DNA of 64,000 nt, from the NCBI RefSeq assembly GCF_000002595.2, contig NC_057019.1, positions 2,057,961 through 2,121,960 of the forward strand. Direction: 5' to 3'. The translations under genes and the position numbers were made by a program. The notes beneath the pieces were generated by a model. The model had not been told where the DNA came from, made no database searches, and worked only from the letters and a program-made list of their open reading frames with translations. Below, one piece after another: positions 51,120 to 63,460 of this stretch. This DNA is from Chlamydomonas reinhardtii. Its lineage: Eukaryota > Chlorophyta > Chlorophyceae > Chlamydomonadales > Chlamydomonadaceae. The first letter of the stretch is position 1, and each line of letters opens with the position of its first letter.

Positions 51120-52261
51120 GGGGCTGAGCAGCTGATGAGGTGAAGAGGAGCCGAAGAGGAGAGAGGGAGAGGAGGAGGAACCGAAGTGGAGAGAGCGTGA
51201 GGAGGGGGTATTGTGAGGTAAGGGGAGGGTGACGCCGTTGGCCATTTTTGAGTTGGGAGAGTTGGGCGAGTTCGTGGAGTTGGTCCTGAGAGTTCTGAGG
51301 AAGAGCAGAGCGGAAGATATGCGTTTCGATGCATTTTGTGTGGTTGCATTGAGAGGCTGCCAGTCGGGGGCAGAGAGCCAGTGGGTGCTTGGGTAGGCAA
51401 AGGACTGAAGAGTGCGTGTGCAAGGATGTGCAGGTGCAATGACAAGAAGAAAGCGCGTGGCTTGCTTGCTGCAGGAATACCGTGTTTTGGCAAGCAATCT
51501 TTACTCCTCGCAGGGTGGTGGTGAGGTGCAACTGCGTGTGTGTGATGACTGATGAGTGTATGCCCGTATCCCTTCTGTGAATCTCATGCCTGATTTCGTT
51601 TATGGTGATGCGGAGAAAGCCAGGAAGGATCTGTTGCATGCTATAGGTGTTGCATTGAGAGTGCGTGAAGTGGTTGGCGTGGCGGGGTTGCCCAGCAGTC
51701 AGCACAGTGAATGTGCGGCGACGAAACTTTGCGCATCGTCCGCCCGACCAGCCTGCGTGCCATCCTTCCATCTTTCCAATTTTAAACACTGGGGTAGCAA
51801 TGCAGTGTCGACTGAAGACTTGTTGCAGCGACATCGCATCGGGCCTGGGGGCTTGGCTTGTTCACCCGCACTCCCAAACCCGCCAGCCTGCCCGCCAATC
51901 CAGGCTCAACCGCTGACACGGCCGTCCAGACAGCCTTGCACTGCCTGTTTTACCGCTACTTAACTTAACCCGGGCTACGAGCCTCAATTCTCCGACGCGA
52001 GCGTCAAACGGGCGGGAAAAGGGACAGCAATGATTCTTCAATGGGCACCGATGCGACGTTGTTGGCAAGTTGGGCTCCGGCGTTTGTTGTCTCTGATATT
52101 GTTTCATAAGACTGGCTTTTGAGTCTACTTAAGAGGAACTGACAGTTAACGGCGCCACGCCGCGCAAGCGGCTGCCAGTCTTTGGCTCTGTGTATCCGCC
52201 GGCCCTTGAGGCATTACGATTATAGTTGATCCAAAAGTCTGCGAGGATTAACGGCTGAAAA
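51120..52261. other. Intergenic between the dioxygenase gene and SEC63
   Basis: It holds the dioxygenase 3' UTR and the SEC63 promoter. Polypurine GAGGAG-type sequence follows the stop (51140-51210). No TGTAA was found on the plus strand. Short frames here show no domain or splice support. Confidence 0.5.
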
Positions 52262-53678
52262 ATGACAGAACACAAGGGCAGCACGTCGCTCTTTGCGATC
52301 TTCCTGCTCAGTCTGTACTCGCTCTTCTTGTTTCCCTACACGATCTATCGCGTGTTTGGCGGTGGCTCGGAGGAGACTGTGGTGCAGCCCTATGTTCAGG
52401 TGGGCAGCCCAGCTCAAGCGCCGGCAACGGGCTGCACATCCCAAGAACCCAAACTTGATTGCTTGAGCCGCGGCGCCTGGTGTTCCTCCTCGCCGCAACT
52501 GCACAGGGTAAACAGAAGAAGAGTACGGCGTCGCGCTATTTGCGCAAGCTGTTCAATAAGGGTGCGTGCGCGCGGCTCGGGCGGGGTCGGCTGGGTCCAG
52601 GACTGTTGCAGCGTGTTGTGACCAGGCGGCAGTGCCTCCATCTGAGGAGTCCACCAGCGTCACAAAGCCACTTAGCGGACGGGATTGGGCTGGACGAAGG
52701 GGCACTATGAGAGGGAGGGAAGGGAGGGGGCGCCACAGTGCCACAGCGGTGGAGACGCTACGCCGTGGCATGCACGCGCCCATGCTGGGCACCGCGTCGG
52801 CGACAGCGCAGAAGCACTGCGCCCCTGCCCCGACCCCAGCATCGCCTCCACAATACGGGCCACATGCAAGGCCCCTCTTAACTGTTTAATCTCCTCTTTC
52901 TCACCTTCACTACTACGTCCGCTTTGCACAACATCAACAGGCAACCTCGTGCTTCTGGGGCTGTGGGTGCTGTGGGGACTGCTGCTGTGGTATGTGCAGA
53001 TCACATCCAAGGTAGGCAGAGGCATGCGTGGGGGCCGAGCGTGCACGGAGATGCGACTGACGAGAACTCCACCCAACGTGCGGGTTTGGGGGGTTGCTGG
53101 TGGGCAAGGGGACTGCGACTGAGCGAGAACGCGGGGCGGCGGCGTCAGCTGGCCGACGGGGGCAGCTACGGGTCCCGCCGTGGCGACTTGGCCGAGTGCT
53201 TTGGGGCAATTTGACCTGGAGGTGTGGGACTGGGGCGTATGCGCGTGCTCGTGCACCGCTGTGCCGGGTTGAGGGAGGCCCTGTGGCGGGGCGGGGCCGG
53301 GGAGGGCTCGGGCAGGGGTCGGGAAGCTGGGAAGGTGGCCGACCTCGTGTAGCGGCTGCAACGAGTGGTGAGCTGTAACTGTAGCGGTTTCAAGCAGCGC
53401 GGGCTGCATAGCGCGCGCCTGGCACACGCAATGTGGTGTCGGGGGCTAGGCGTGTGTGCAACTGGCGCTCAGCGCCTGCAGCTGACCCCGCCCGCCGCCC
53501 CGCCACGCTCTCGGCGACGCTCCCTTTCCATATCATGCGCACGCCTCCTCCCTGCCCCTGGGCTTTCTGATGATGATGGAACTTACTTGCTGGGCTCGGG
53601 CGTGTAGCCCCTCCCGCCGCCTGCCCCCGTGCTGCGAGTCACGCTACTACCGTAGTCAACTCGAATGCCCACCACCCC

Positions 53679-53709
<31 letters not shown>

Positions 53710-55741
53710 CCTGCCCCTGCCCCCCACAGGACCTGAAGCCGTTTGACCCGTTTGAGATCCTGGGTGTTGAACCGGGCGCCACCACGCCGGAGATCAAGAA
53801 GGCCTACCGCAGCATGTCGCTGCTGTACCACCCAGACAAGGTGGGGGAAGGGACACGGGGGAAACGAGGTGTAGGTGTTTTTTGGCGCGGGGGGGGGGGG
53901 GAGTTTCAGGGTGGGGAGGGCAGGTGCATGAGGGGGCAGGTGTGTGTTTGTAAGTCGCCCACGTCGCCCCTTAGGCCCCAACCCAACTATTCCACTCCAA
54001 CTCGCCCAGTGCCGTTCATCCTTGTGTCCATCCGTGTAGCCATCCCCGCAGTCACTCATCCACGCCCTCGCCCCGCCCTCCTCCCACAGAACCCCGACAA
54101 GAAGGCGCACGCCTACTTCGCCGAGTACATCACCAAGGCCTACCAGGCACTGACGGACGAGGCGGCGCGCAAGAACTACGAGAAGTACGGACACCCCGAC
54201 GGCCCGCAGGTGGGTGGGGTGGGTGTTTTTTTGGGGGGGGGGGGTACTAGAGTCAACATGGAGGAAGGGCGGTGGACGGGGGCGGTTGGGGGCAGAGCCC
54301 GATATGAAAGGGGGAGCCAGAGTGCAGCCGTGAGCAGCCGTGCGGGGCTGCAATCCCCTCTGCAAACCCAAACCCTCCGCCCCTGCCCCCTGCCCCCCCC
54401 CCCCTCCAGGCCCTGGACGTGGGTGTGGCGCTGCCCACCTGGCTGTTCACCAAGGACTCGCGCCTGGCGCCGCTGATGCTGCTGGGGCTGGTGGGCGTGG
54501 GCATCCTGCTGCCGCTGGGCGTGGTGAGCTGGCACATGCTCAACAGCAACCGCTACAGCGGCCCCAACGGCGTCATGCAGGAGACCCTGTCCTTCTACTT
54601 CCACTCCAAGTATTCGGTCAAAGAGGCGCAGGTGCGGAAGAGGCGGCGGCGGAGGGGAGGGAGGGGAGCGGAGGGGAGGGGAAATGGGGCGGGGGCGCAA
54701 CGAGAGCGGAGTGCAGGGGCAGGGGGTTGGGGGTGTAAGCTGGCAGGGAGGGGAGGGCTGGGTGCACAGGTGGGCACACGGGCCGTGCCGGCGGTGGCGG
54801 TTGCGTATGCTGCAACCCGCACCCGTGTAAAGGAAACAAAAAGGGAAGTCGTGTGTGTGTGTGTTTCCTCCTCTGCCGCCCCCCGCAGTCTCTGGTGCGC
54901 ATCCCCGAGACGCTGGTGTGCGCCATGGAGTTCATCACGCTGCCCACACCAAGCGAACAGAGCTACGGTGAGCGCGGACCGGCATGCAGACGGGGCGGGG
55001 CGAGGCGGCGGTGCAGCGGTGTTGTGGTGGCGGTTGCGGGCTGTGGGGCCCCCGGCGGCAGCAGCGCGCGGGTGGCCGGAGACTGGGTTGGGGTCTGGGG
55101 GCGTGACGAAAGACCGTGAAAGATATATGGGGTTGGGAGTCTGGGTGTCGATGCTGTCGATGCTGTATGCCAGTGGTGGTGCTGTGGGCTGACCTGTTGT
55201 GTCGCCACCAATCCCTGCCTGTGTCTGCCTGCCTGCCTGTGTGTATGTGTTGCGGCCGGCAGGTCTTGAGGAGTTGCGGAAGCTGACGCTCCGCAACAAC
55301 GGCGACCTGAAGGACAAACCCACCTTTTGGAAGAGGAGGGCCAGCGTGCTCAAGGTTTGTGTATGTTTGGGGGGGGGCGGGGGGGGGGGATGTGCCCGAG
55401 CCCAACGAATTTGGTTCCAAGGGGAGAGGGGGGTATTTGTTTGCATCGTTTATTGGGGAGAGGGGGATGCAGGCGGCATGGTTGGTTGCACGACGGCACA
55501 GGCCACACGTTTCTGTGCCGCGGCACCTGACACTCCGCGCTCCTCCTTTGCGGTCCCTCCGTCATGCTCCCAACACACACGCGCATACACACGTGCTCTT
55601 TGCATCCCTTTCTAACACACGCACGCGCACGCACTCCCGCCCCCGCCCCTGTTCCCCCAGGCCCACATGCTGCTGCTGGCGCACCTGGACCGGGAGCACG
55701 ACAACATCCCCGCCACGCTGCAGGTGGGGCCGGGGGGGCGT

Positions 55742-55782
<41 letters not shown>

Positions 55783-57892
55783 CGCGCGCGCGCGTGTGTG
55801 TGTGTGGGGGGGGTGGCTGTGTGTGTGCGTGTTTATGAAGCGGGGGTCTTCCAACAGGGGGAGCGAAAGGACGGAACGTGCCGTTCATGGCGGTAGCTGC
55901 ACACTAGCAGTGCGCCGCGAAAGCGCACGATCCGAAGCATGTGAAGTGCCTCGCGCACCCCTCTCGGGGCTCCACTGTCGCCTGCTCATGCTTGCAACGC
56001 CACCCACTGCCCTCCCCCGCCCTCTCCCCCGCCCTCACCCACTCTGGTGCCTCCAGGCCGACCTGCGCTTCGTGCTGACCAAGACGCCGCTGCTGCTGGA
56101 TGAGATGATGAAGATCGCGGTGCTGCCGCGGCCGCCCGCGGGGTACGGCTGGATGGTGGGTGCCTCAGCGGCGGCAGCGCGTTTTGGGGGGGGGGGTGTA
56201 GATATCAGCCCGAACTAAACCGAACCAATTTAAACGGGTGGAGTACAGGCAGAGGCATTAGTTGCGGGGTGGGGTAATGTGCCCGAGCCCAGTGAAATAG
56301 GTCCCATAGTCAATGGGGCGCACAAGCAGGGGGGCGCACAAAGGGGCAGAGGGAGGGCGGAGGCAGTGCCGGAGGTGGGCGGGTTCTCTTGCCCTTGGGT
56401 CGCTGGCTGCCGATGACGGCCATCCCTGTTGCCGACGCCCTCCACCTGTTGCCGACGCCCCCGCCCGACGCCCCCACACAACGAATCATGAATGTAACCC
56501 CCCGCAGACGCCCGCGCTGGCCATTGTGGAGATGATGCAGTGTGTGTCGCAGGTGAGGGAGGAGGCGGGAGGAGGTGGGCGGGAGGGAGGAGGCGGGAGG
56601 GAGGGCAGGGAAGGTGTTGTTGGGAAGAGGCAGCAGGCTCTTGGCGGTGGGAGGCGCCTTCCAGCTGGCCGGACATACTTCCCGCCGACATGCTGCCGCG
56701 CCGTCCGTGTCGGCGACCGGTGTACTTCCGCCGTATTTGGTCCAAGATTACCTGCTCACACACGGTCCCCTGTATAAAACACACACACTCGCTCCCCCAC
56801 GGCCCGCCCCCGCAGGCGCTGTCCGTCAGCAACCGCAAGCCGCTGTCCGGCGGCGGCGCCAAGGCGGGCGCGGCGGACGGGCTGGCGGGCCTGCTGCAGC
56901 TGCCGCACTTTGACGGCGACACAGTCAAGAAGCTCAAGAAGAAGCGCGTGACCACACTCAAGGGTGAGCAGCAGCAGGCCTGCGTGCTTCCTGCATGTGT
57001 GTCGTTTCCTAAATATGATTCGTGCCACTTCTTCCTTTGCCCAGCCCCCGCAAACTTGCGTCTGAGTCGTAATTGTTGTGTGCGCCGTTGCGCCCCTCCA
57101 ACACCCGCAGAGCTGCAGGACGTGGCGCCGGCGGAGCTGCCCGAGACGCTCAAGGCGGCGGGGCTGGAGGACGCGGGCGTGGAGGCGGTCACGACCTTCC
57201 TGGCCACACTGCCCGCCGTGCACGTGCGCGCCGAGTGCGAGGTGGGAGGGGTAGGCGCGGTGGCGGTGGGAGGCGGGAGGGAGGGGCGTGAGAGGGCGTG
57301 GGTATGGAGGGGAGCGGAAGTGGAGGCGGACTGGGTCGGGGTGGGTGGGGGCGGGGCAGGCTTGAAGCTGTGAGGCGCTGCAGGAGGGCGAGGCGGTTGC
57401 CGGTTGGGGACGATGGGCGGCGCTGCCCCGCGCCGGCCGGCGCCCACAGCTGTTGCCGGCGTCGCAACGATTGGCGTTTACGTTGTGTCCGCCATGCGTC
57501 GAGTGTCTCCCCCACCCCACCTGCCCTCACCTCTATTGCCGCCCCCGTCCCTCACATCTCTATCTTTCCTATCTTATATTAATTTCCTAATGACGCGGCG
57601 GTAACGTGCACGCGCAGGTGCCCGGCGAGGATGAGATCATGGAGCAGGACATTGTCAAGTGCAAGCTGCAGCTGCTGGTGACGCGGCCCGCGCACAACAG
57701 CCCCGGCTTCGAGGCGCAGGCGCCGCAGCGCGGCAGCAGCAAGGCGGTGCGCGCCTTCACGCCCAACAACCCCATCCCGCACGACGAGGCATGGTGCGTC
57801 CGTGGGTGGTCCGTGGGACAGTGTGGGTGTGGGTGTGGGGCGGTGGCGCCTCAGGTTGAGGGCTTTGGAGGCGCCAGGGGCCGGGGGTTGGG

Positions 57893-57955
<63 letters not shown>

Positions 57956-60052
57956 CGGCTACCCGCCCTGCTGTACCCATGTGCCTGGCTACAACTCTGC
58001 TTCTCCTTAACTAACCATGCACGTCTACCCACCCTCCCCACCCCCGCCCCTCGTAGGCACGTGTTCCTGGTGGACCCCGCCGCCAACGCGGTGCTGTCCT
58101 GGAGCAAGGTGGGGCTGGTGGAGGCGGAGGCGGTGGGCTTCAGCCGCCCAGAGCTGGCGGAGGACTGGGAGAAGGCGGCGGCGGCGGAGGGCGCGGACAA
58201 GAAGGTGCGTGGGGGTCACGGGGGGAGAGTGGGGAGAAGGGTAGGGAGGTGGACTGGGAGTCCGTTCAGGTCGTGTTTTTGGGGGGGGGCAAGGTCGAGA
58301 CTGGAATGGGGTGGATGGGCTTTGGCGAGGAAGGTGTGGTGGGAGGTCGCGAAGGTCAAGCTGAGAGCCGAGCGGGACTGGGAGCCGCGGCCCCTTCACT
58401 CCTCCTTTTCTCTCCCTCCCACCCTCCGTCACCAACTCCTGACGTCTGCGCTTTCTCCAAGATTTGCCTACTCGGTCAACTAGTCATGAACGCAACCCCC
58501 TCTCCTTCCATGTCCCCATGCAGGACGGCGACCGCTCCCGCTCCAAAGCTCTGGCCACCGCCGACAAGTTCATCAGCCGCTACGGCAACGGCGTGCAGCG
58601 CAAGGACGGCGGCGGCGGCGACAAGGAGGGGGGCGCCGGCGGCAAGGACGGCGCCGGCGGCAAGGACGGCGAGGGCGAGGCGGAGGCGGGCCAGGTGGTG
58701 GAGCTGGTGTTCGCCGCGCCCAAGTGAGATGCGCGGAGGGGAACGGCCAGCGGGTTTGTAATTATTGGTCATGTGATGGGCTGTACCCCGCGCCCCACGA
58801 CTCTCTGTAAACCCCAGCGGACCGCACCCGCCCCTAGTCCTCTCTCTCGCTCGCTCACACGCACGCCCTCACCTCCCCGTCACACCCGCACGCACGCACC
58901 CACACACCTGCTCGCACCCCCTCGCACACCCGCGCCACAGGGCCGGCAAGCACGAGCTGCAGGTGGTGGTGATGTCGGACTCGTACGTGGGCTGCGACCG
59001 CACCATCCCGCTGAGGATACGCGTGGTGCCGCTCACACGCGCGGCGCAGGTGGGGCCGCGGGCCAGGTCGGAGGGGGGGGGCGGCGGCTGCGGCTGCGGC
59101 TGCTGTTGTGCAGCGTTATCCTGGCAGGAAGGGGTCTAGCTGGCATGTGACAGACCACCAGTTCTGCAACACGGCAACTACAGCTGCCTCTGATGAGCGG
59201 TCGGGGGGCATGGGGGCGTCGGGGAGCCCGCGAGGGGCGGCAGGCTTGCCTTGTGTGATGGCGAGGGAGCGATTGCGCTGCTGGGCCGCTGGGCTGCCTC
59301 CGTCCGCTACTCCCAACCCACAATCCCACTGCCGCAATCTCGCCTGCCGCACTCCCACCAACCCACACCCGCAGGAGGGCCGCGACGCCAAGTCGCTGGC
59401 CAAGGCCAAGGAGTGGGCGGACAGCGACGGCGACGACAGTGACGAGGAGGCGGCGGCGCGCCGGCAGCGCCGCCAGAGGAAGAAGGAGGCCAAGGAGGCG
59501 CGGGAGGCGGGCGAGGCGCCGGCCAGCGACGCCGGCAGCGCGGCGGGCGACGGCGACAGCGAGGAGGAGGACGAGGACGAGGACGAGCTCAACTCGGATG
59601 AGTACGACAGCGAGGAGTCGGGTGGGTGCTGAGTGGGATGGGGTTGGGGTTGGGTGGGTCTGTGAGGTGGGCTACTAGGACTACGAAGGTTGTGGAGCTG
59701 TGTGGCGTTGAGGATGGGTGGGAGCGGGACGCGTGGGCAATTAATGGGGGCCAGATGCCGGCGGGCTGGGTCGTCTTTCCTTTGTCGCATCCCACGCTGG
59801 AGCAGTGCACCATAGCACGCCCGCTGGCGCCTGCGGACCGCCTTGTCACTGCCGCTGTGCCTGCGCCTTTGCATCGTGCCGGTGTTATCCGCAGGCGAGC
59901 TGGAGAGCGGCTCAGAGGACGAGGCGGAGGACGCGGCGGCGGCCAAGGGCCGGAAGCCCGCGCTGCCGGCGGCGGGCGGCGGCAAGGAGGCGATCAAGCC
60001 GGTGGAGGTGTCAGATGACGAGGACGAGGAAGAGGAGGAGGAGGACGAGTAG
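52262..60052 (+). CDS. SEC63: SEC63, ER translocon J-protein
   Basis: Nineteen exons: 52262-52399, 52507-52561, 52941-53011, 53730-53840, 54090-54209, 54410-54631, 54889-54967, 55263-55354, 55661-55723, 56057-56155, 56508-56552, 56816-56963, 57111-57241, 57618-57793, 58057-58204, 58524-58723, 58941-59049, 59375-59621, 59895-60052; 803 residues. SEC63 recruits BiP to the Sec61 channel. Two membrane helices ([17 protein letters not shown] and [17 protein letters not shown]) flank a short charged loop. A lumenal J domain follows ([12 protein letters not shown] at residues 122-124), then a third helix ([20 protein letters not shown]), the Sec63/Brl domain and a second beta-sandwich ending in IRVVPLTR. 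The acidic tail ends [11 protein letters not shown], typical of the SEC62-binding, CK2-phosphorylated end. An algal Gly/Lys-rich insert lies before [10 protein letters not shown]. All phases agree. Confidence 0.96.
55390..55425 (+). repeat. Dispersed intronic repeat, module 2 (copy 2)
   Basis: ATGTGCCCGAGCCCAACGAA followed by TTTGGTTCCA, after a long G run, in the SEC63 intron following exon 8. Confidence 0.55.
55741..55803. repeat. Intronic (TG)n tract after a splice donor
   Basis: Begins about 18 bases after the exon 9 donor of SEC63; includes a GCGCGC core. Confidence 0.95.
56190..56320 (+). repeat. Dispersed intronic repeat, modules 1 and 2 together (copy C)
   Basis: After a G run the intron reads GTAGATATCAGCCCGAAC then TAAACCGAACC (module 1). 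About 60 bases on it reads ATGTGCCCGAGCCCAGTGAA then ATAGGTCCCA (module 2). It is the only place where both modules are adjacent, which suggests they are parts of one element. Confidence 0.6.
57893..57951. repeat. Intronic (AC)n tract
   Basis: About 29 CA units in the SEC63 intron after exon 14. Confidence 0.95.
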
Positions 60053-60479
60053 GGGGCGGTGTGCGCGAGTGGTGGTGGCCAGGCCAGGAGGTAGTTGGAG
60101 GTAGGTGGGGCGGCTGGGGTGGTGGCGGTGGATGCGCCTAAGGCAGGTAGGTGGTCAAGGCCGCAGGTGGCGGCAGCAGGTTGCAGGTGGGCCAACAAAT
60201 CAGGTGATGATGAGTGATAGATGTGAGAGTGTGTGTGAGCAGGGATACAGATGGAGGGAAGCAAGGGCCGTCTGCAAAGAGCTCGGTGGCAAGGGCTGGA
60301 TAGGAGCAGTGCGGGTGGAGACTCGGGGGAGCAGGAGACTTGGGGAATCAAGGGTGCGTGCTGCGATGTAATGCCGATTTGCAAACGGGCCGCTGCCTCG
60401 CTTCCTCTTCCGCAATTCGGCGCTCCACCTATGCACACCAAGAAGCTCAGCCAGAGGAGTAGAGCACAGAGTAACGCAC
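60053..60479. other. Short tandem intergenic region after SEC63
   Basis: It carries the SEC63 3' UTR with TGTAA at 60367-60371. Only 108 bases lie between that motif and the next start codon, so the promoter of the next gene must overlap the SEC63 3' UTR. Confidence 0.6.
60367..60371 (+). promoter_or_regulatory. TGTAA polyadenylation signal of SEC63
   Basis: TGTAA 315 bases after the stop. Confidence 0.5.
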
Positions 60480-62370
60480 ATGTTCAACTCAGGAAGTGGC
60501 CCGCCGCGGCTGGGCGCAGGGCTCGGCCCCTCCCTGGGCGGCGGAGGCTCGTCAGGTGCGCGCTTTGCGCTCGAAACTGTGCGCACAAGCCGCACCTGCA
60601 GCTCGCGATTCAACCGATTTGTCTTCCGGCAACCCTCCGCCTCGCCCGCGGTTTCCCGCCAAAAGCGCTCCCGCCCTTCCCTGTCTACGCTCTGCCGCTT
60701 GTATGCCTCCGTCGCCTCAGCTACCGCTTCTGCAACTGTTCACCGGCAAAACAAACCAACAAACAAATAAACCATCCAACAGGCGGCAACTACCTGCAGC
60801 TGCTGGACAACTACGGCCGCCTCATCGCGGGCCAGGAAGCCCAGCTGGCGGCCCTGCGCGAACAGCGGGCGGCCGTGGCGGCAGAGCTGGAGGCGGCGAG
60901 GCAGCAGCGTGACGCCGCGGCGGAGCTGGCGAGCACCGCCCGCGCGCGGACTGCCGCGCTGGAGGTGAGTGGGGTGGGAAGGCGGGCGGACCCGCGCTGC
61001 GTGTGCATGCTTGGGGGTATGACCGTGGGGTGTGACAGCCTGGCGTGTGGGCGGGAGCTCATCGTCCATCTTCGAAGCTCCGGCCGTGTCCGCAACCCAC
61101 GCAATCCGGAATTGCCAATCAATGTTGCTCCCATTCGGCCCCATTACCCATACGCGCACGTTTGCCTGTACCCACCCACCCCCCAACAGGCGGAGCGGCG
61201 CACCAAGGAGTCTGACCTGCACGCCATCAAGGTGGGCGCCTGCCCTGTCGTTGCACATTGTTTATCATCTTCTGGGGTCTGGGAATCAGCTGCACCCTGC
61301 GGGACTTCACCAACCTGCCTTAACACTGTCCCATCGCACACGCCATCAAGGTGGGGGGGGGCGCGAGCGTGCGCGGGCTCCGTACGCGTTGCCACGACGG
61401 CGGCATGTGCTCTGCCGTCCCTCACCGGCTACAGAACACGTGCCCCCCCCCCACACCCTTTGTCCACGCCCGCCCATGTCATCACCACTCACGTGGCACC
61501 GGCATGCGCCACACAGCTGTGCATATGGGCTCCTTCACAGCTTAAACCGCGCCGCACCACGCCCCTACCCGCCGCCGCACCACCACGCCAAACCACACCG
61601 CTCCGTGCCTGCTCCGCACCTGCTGTCGCCGCCTCCGTGCCGCCGCCTCCAGGCCCGCAACGACGCGCTGCGCTCCGACGTGGAGTCGCGGCGGGCGCGG
61701 CTGGACCAGCTGAAGCAGCAGCAGGGCGACAGCAAGGAGGGCTTCGTGGCCAGGTGGGTAGGGCGGGCAGGTGGGCAGATAGGTAGGTGGGTGGGCGGGC
61801 TGAGGGCTGGGGAGGGCGAGGCGCGTCATTGATTGAGTGGGGGCGAGTGGCAGGTGTGCGTGTGGGGGGCGCACGCACTGGGTTGCCGATACTCGGCTGC
61901 CCACACTGGGGCCTGCTGAATACCTCATGCAAACAAGAGCAGAGGAGTTGCCGCTGTGCCGATGCCGGTGCAGGTGCATGCAGCTGGAGCGCGAGGTCCG
62001 CGCCGAGCTGGCCCAACACGCAGCCGCCGTGGCCGCCGGCGCCGATACCGGTGCCGGTGCCGCCGCTGACACGGGCACTGCTGCAGCGGACGGCTGCGGC
62101 CAGGTCGGCCCGGGCCACGGGCCCGACCTGTCGCCGCCGTCGCCATCGGGTGGCGGCGGTGCGGGCGGTGCGGGAGGTGCAGGAGGTGCAGGAGGTGCGG
62201 GAGGTGCGGCAGGCAGGGGGCCGACGTTGCTACTGGAGCCGGGGCTGACGACGGCGGGGCTGGGATTCGGCTCGCAGCAGCCGGTGGCAGGCGGTGAAGG
62301 CCTGTCTCAGGACGGGTTGGGCGAGGGCGCGTTTGGAAGCCAACTGCCGAGCGCGCAGCACACACAGTGA
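60480..62370 (+). CDS. Small coiled-coil protein
   Basis: Five exons: 60480-60555, 60783-60964, 61190-61231, 61653-61753, 61974-62370; 265 residues. I do not recognise the family. After a Gly/Pro/Ser-rich start, residues about 26-155 form a continuous heptad-type coiled coil: NYLQLLDNYGRLIAGQEAQL, then AALREQRAAVAAELEAARQQ and so on to LEREVRAELAQH. The last 110 residues are Gly/Ala-rich and probably disordered, including a run of GGA repeats. There is no signal peptide or membrane span. A structural or complex-assembly role is likely from the coiled coil, no more. Intron 3 contains a second copy of the exon 3 end and donor. Confidence 0.75.
61338..61358 (+). repeat. Duplicated exon end with 5' splice site
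   Basis: CACGCCATCAAGGTGGG at the true donor of exon 3 (about 61220-61236) is repeated about 118 bases downstream inside the intron, giving a second, potentially usable donor. Confidence 0.7.
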
Positions 62371-63460
62371 TGCGGCGGCAGGAGGTAGCCGTGTGAGCAC
62401 GGAATCCAACAGGCCCGGAGCCCCATGGGTCCGGCCGGGGACGGGGGAGTGGGGATGATGGCGGCGGGGTGGCGGCGGGCTGTAGGACATTAGGAGAGGT
62501 GATGATGGGGGAAGGGGGCAGGACGTGGCAGGAGGCGGCACACGGTGTGTGGGACTGCGTGGCAGCGGGTGCGCGGCGGGGCTTGCAACTGGCGGGTCAC
62601 TCAATTCATGGATCCCCGCGCCGCGCGTACGTCACCCCTGGTGTACTAGGGCCGCGGGCATGTGCGGGCGTGTGCAGCTGGCATGTGCAGCTGATGACCG
62701 CGCAGAGTCGCACTTCATACTGGGGTTGGACGCGAACTGTGCGTGCAGTTGACGAATGGCATGCGGCATGTAACCTCGTCCGGCTGGAAGCTTGGTCTTG
62801 GCGCACGGGTTGGGCAGGGGCCTAACCCCGATGCTTGAAGGTGGACTGGACGCGTGCCACGGTGTTCGTGTGTGTGCTGGGGTAAGGGTGGGTTTTGGAG
62901 ATACGCCAGACTGGTAAACTGTCAACTTTCCTGGTAAAGCTCTCATTGAAACACTCACAGTTGTATTGCGAGTTGGCTCAAAACGGTGTGGCGTCGCGTG
63001 ACGCACAGGCCCACCTAGGTCCAAGCCCCACCAACGCCCGGCCGTCCACCGCCACGGGTACCGCCGTGTGCTGTGCGCACCAACGCCGAGCGGGGAGGCC
63101 TCCCCAGCCGCCGCCACGACGACCACGTGCCCGCGTCAACCACCTGCGCAACCCTTCAGTTCTCGCAACCCCACGTAAAGCACCCAAACAATATCTCTCC
63201 TGCATGCGACTACGAACTTGTGGATTTGTGCCGCATTGTTTATACCGAGCGGCGACGCCACGCGCAACCTCGCGCTCACGCACAAAGGAGCTGCCATGGG
63301 CAAGAGACGCTACAAGACGCTGCCTCGTGCTCACATGAGCAGACGCCACTCGCCCGCCACGACCACGGCGCGCACGTGGGTACCTTTGCTCCTCCTCGTC
63401 AGCTGCGCGCGACACGCGCATTGACACCCATCGGCCAAGCTCCATAACATCTAGATGCTA
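62371..63460. other. Convergent 3' region near the right edge
   Basis: 3' UTR of the coiled-coil gene (TGTAA at 62769-62773) and of the minus-strand gene ending at 63461. Open frames at 62978-63445 (minus) and 62895-63338 (plus) lack any domain or splice support. No minus-strand TGTAA was seen. Confidence 0.5.
62769..62773 (+). promoter_or_regulatory. TGTAA polyadenylation signal of the coiled-coil gene
   Basis: TGTAA 399 bases after the stop. Confidence 0.5.

Noticed and set aside
51556-51963. ORF between the dioxygenase gene and SEC63
   Set aside because: It spans low-information 3' UTR or promoter sequence with no domain, splice or codon support.
62978-63445. Arg-rich minus-strand ORF near the right edge
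   Set aside because: No recognisable domain; it lies in a convergent 3' region and looks like a chance frame.
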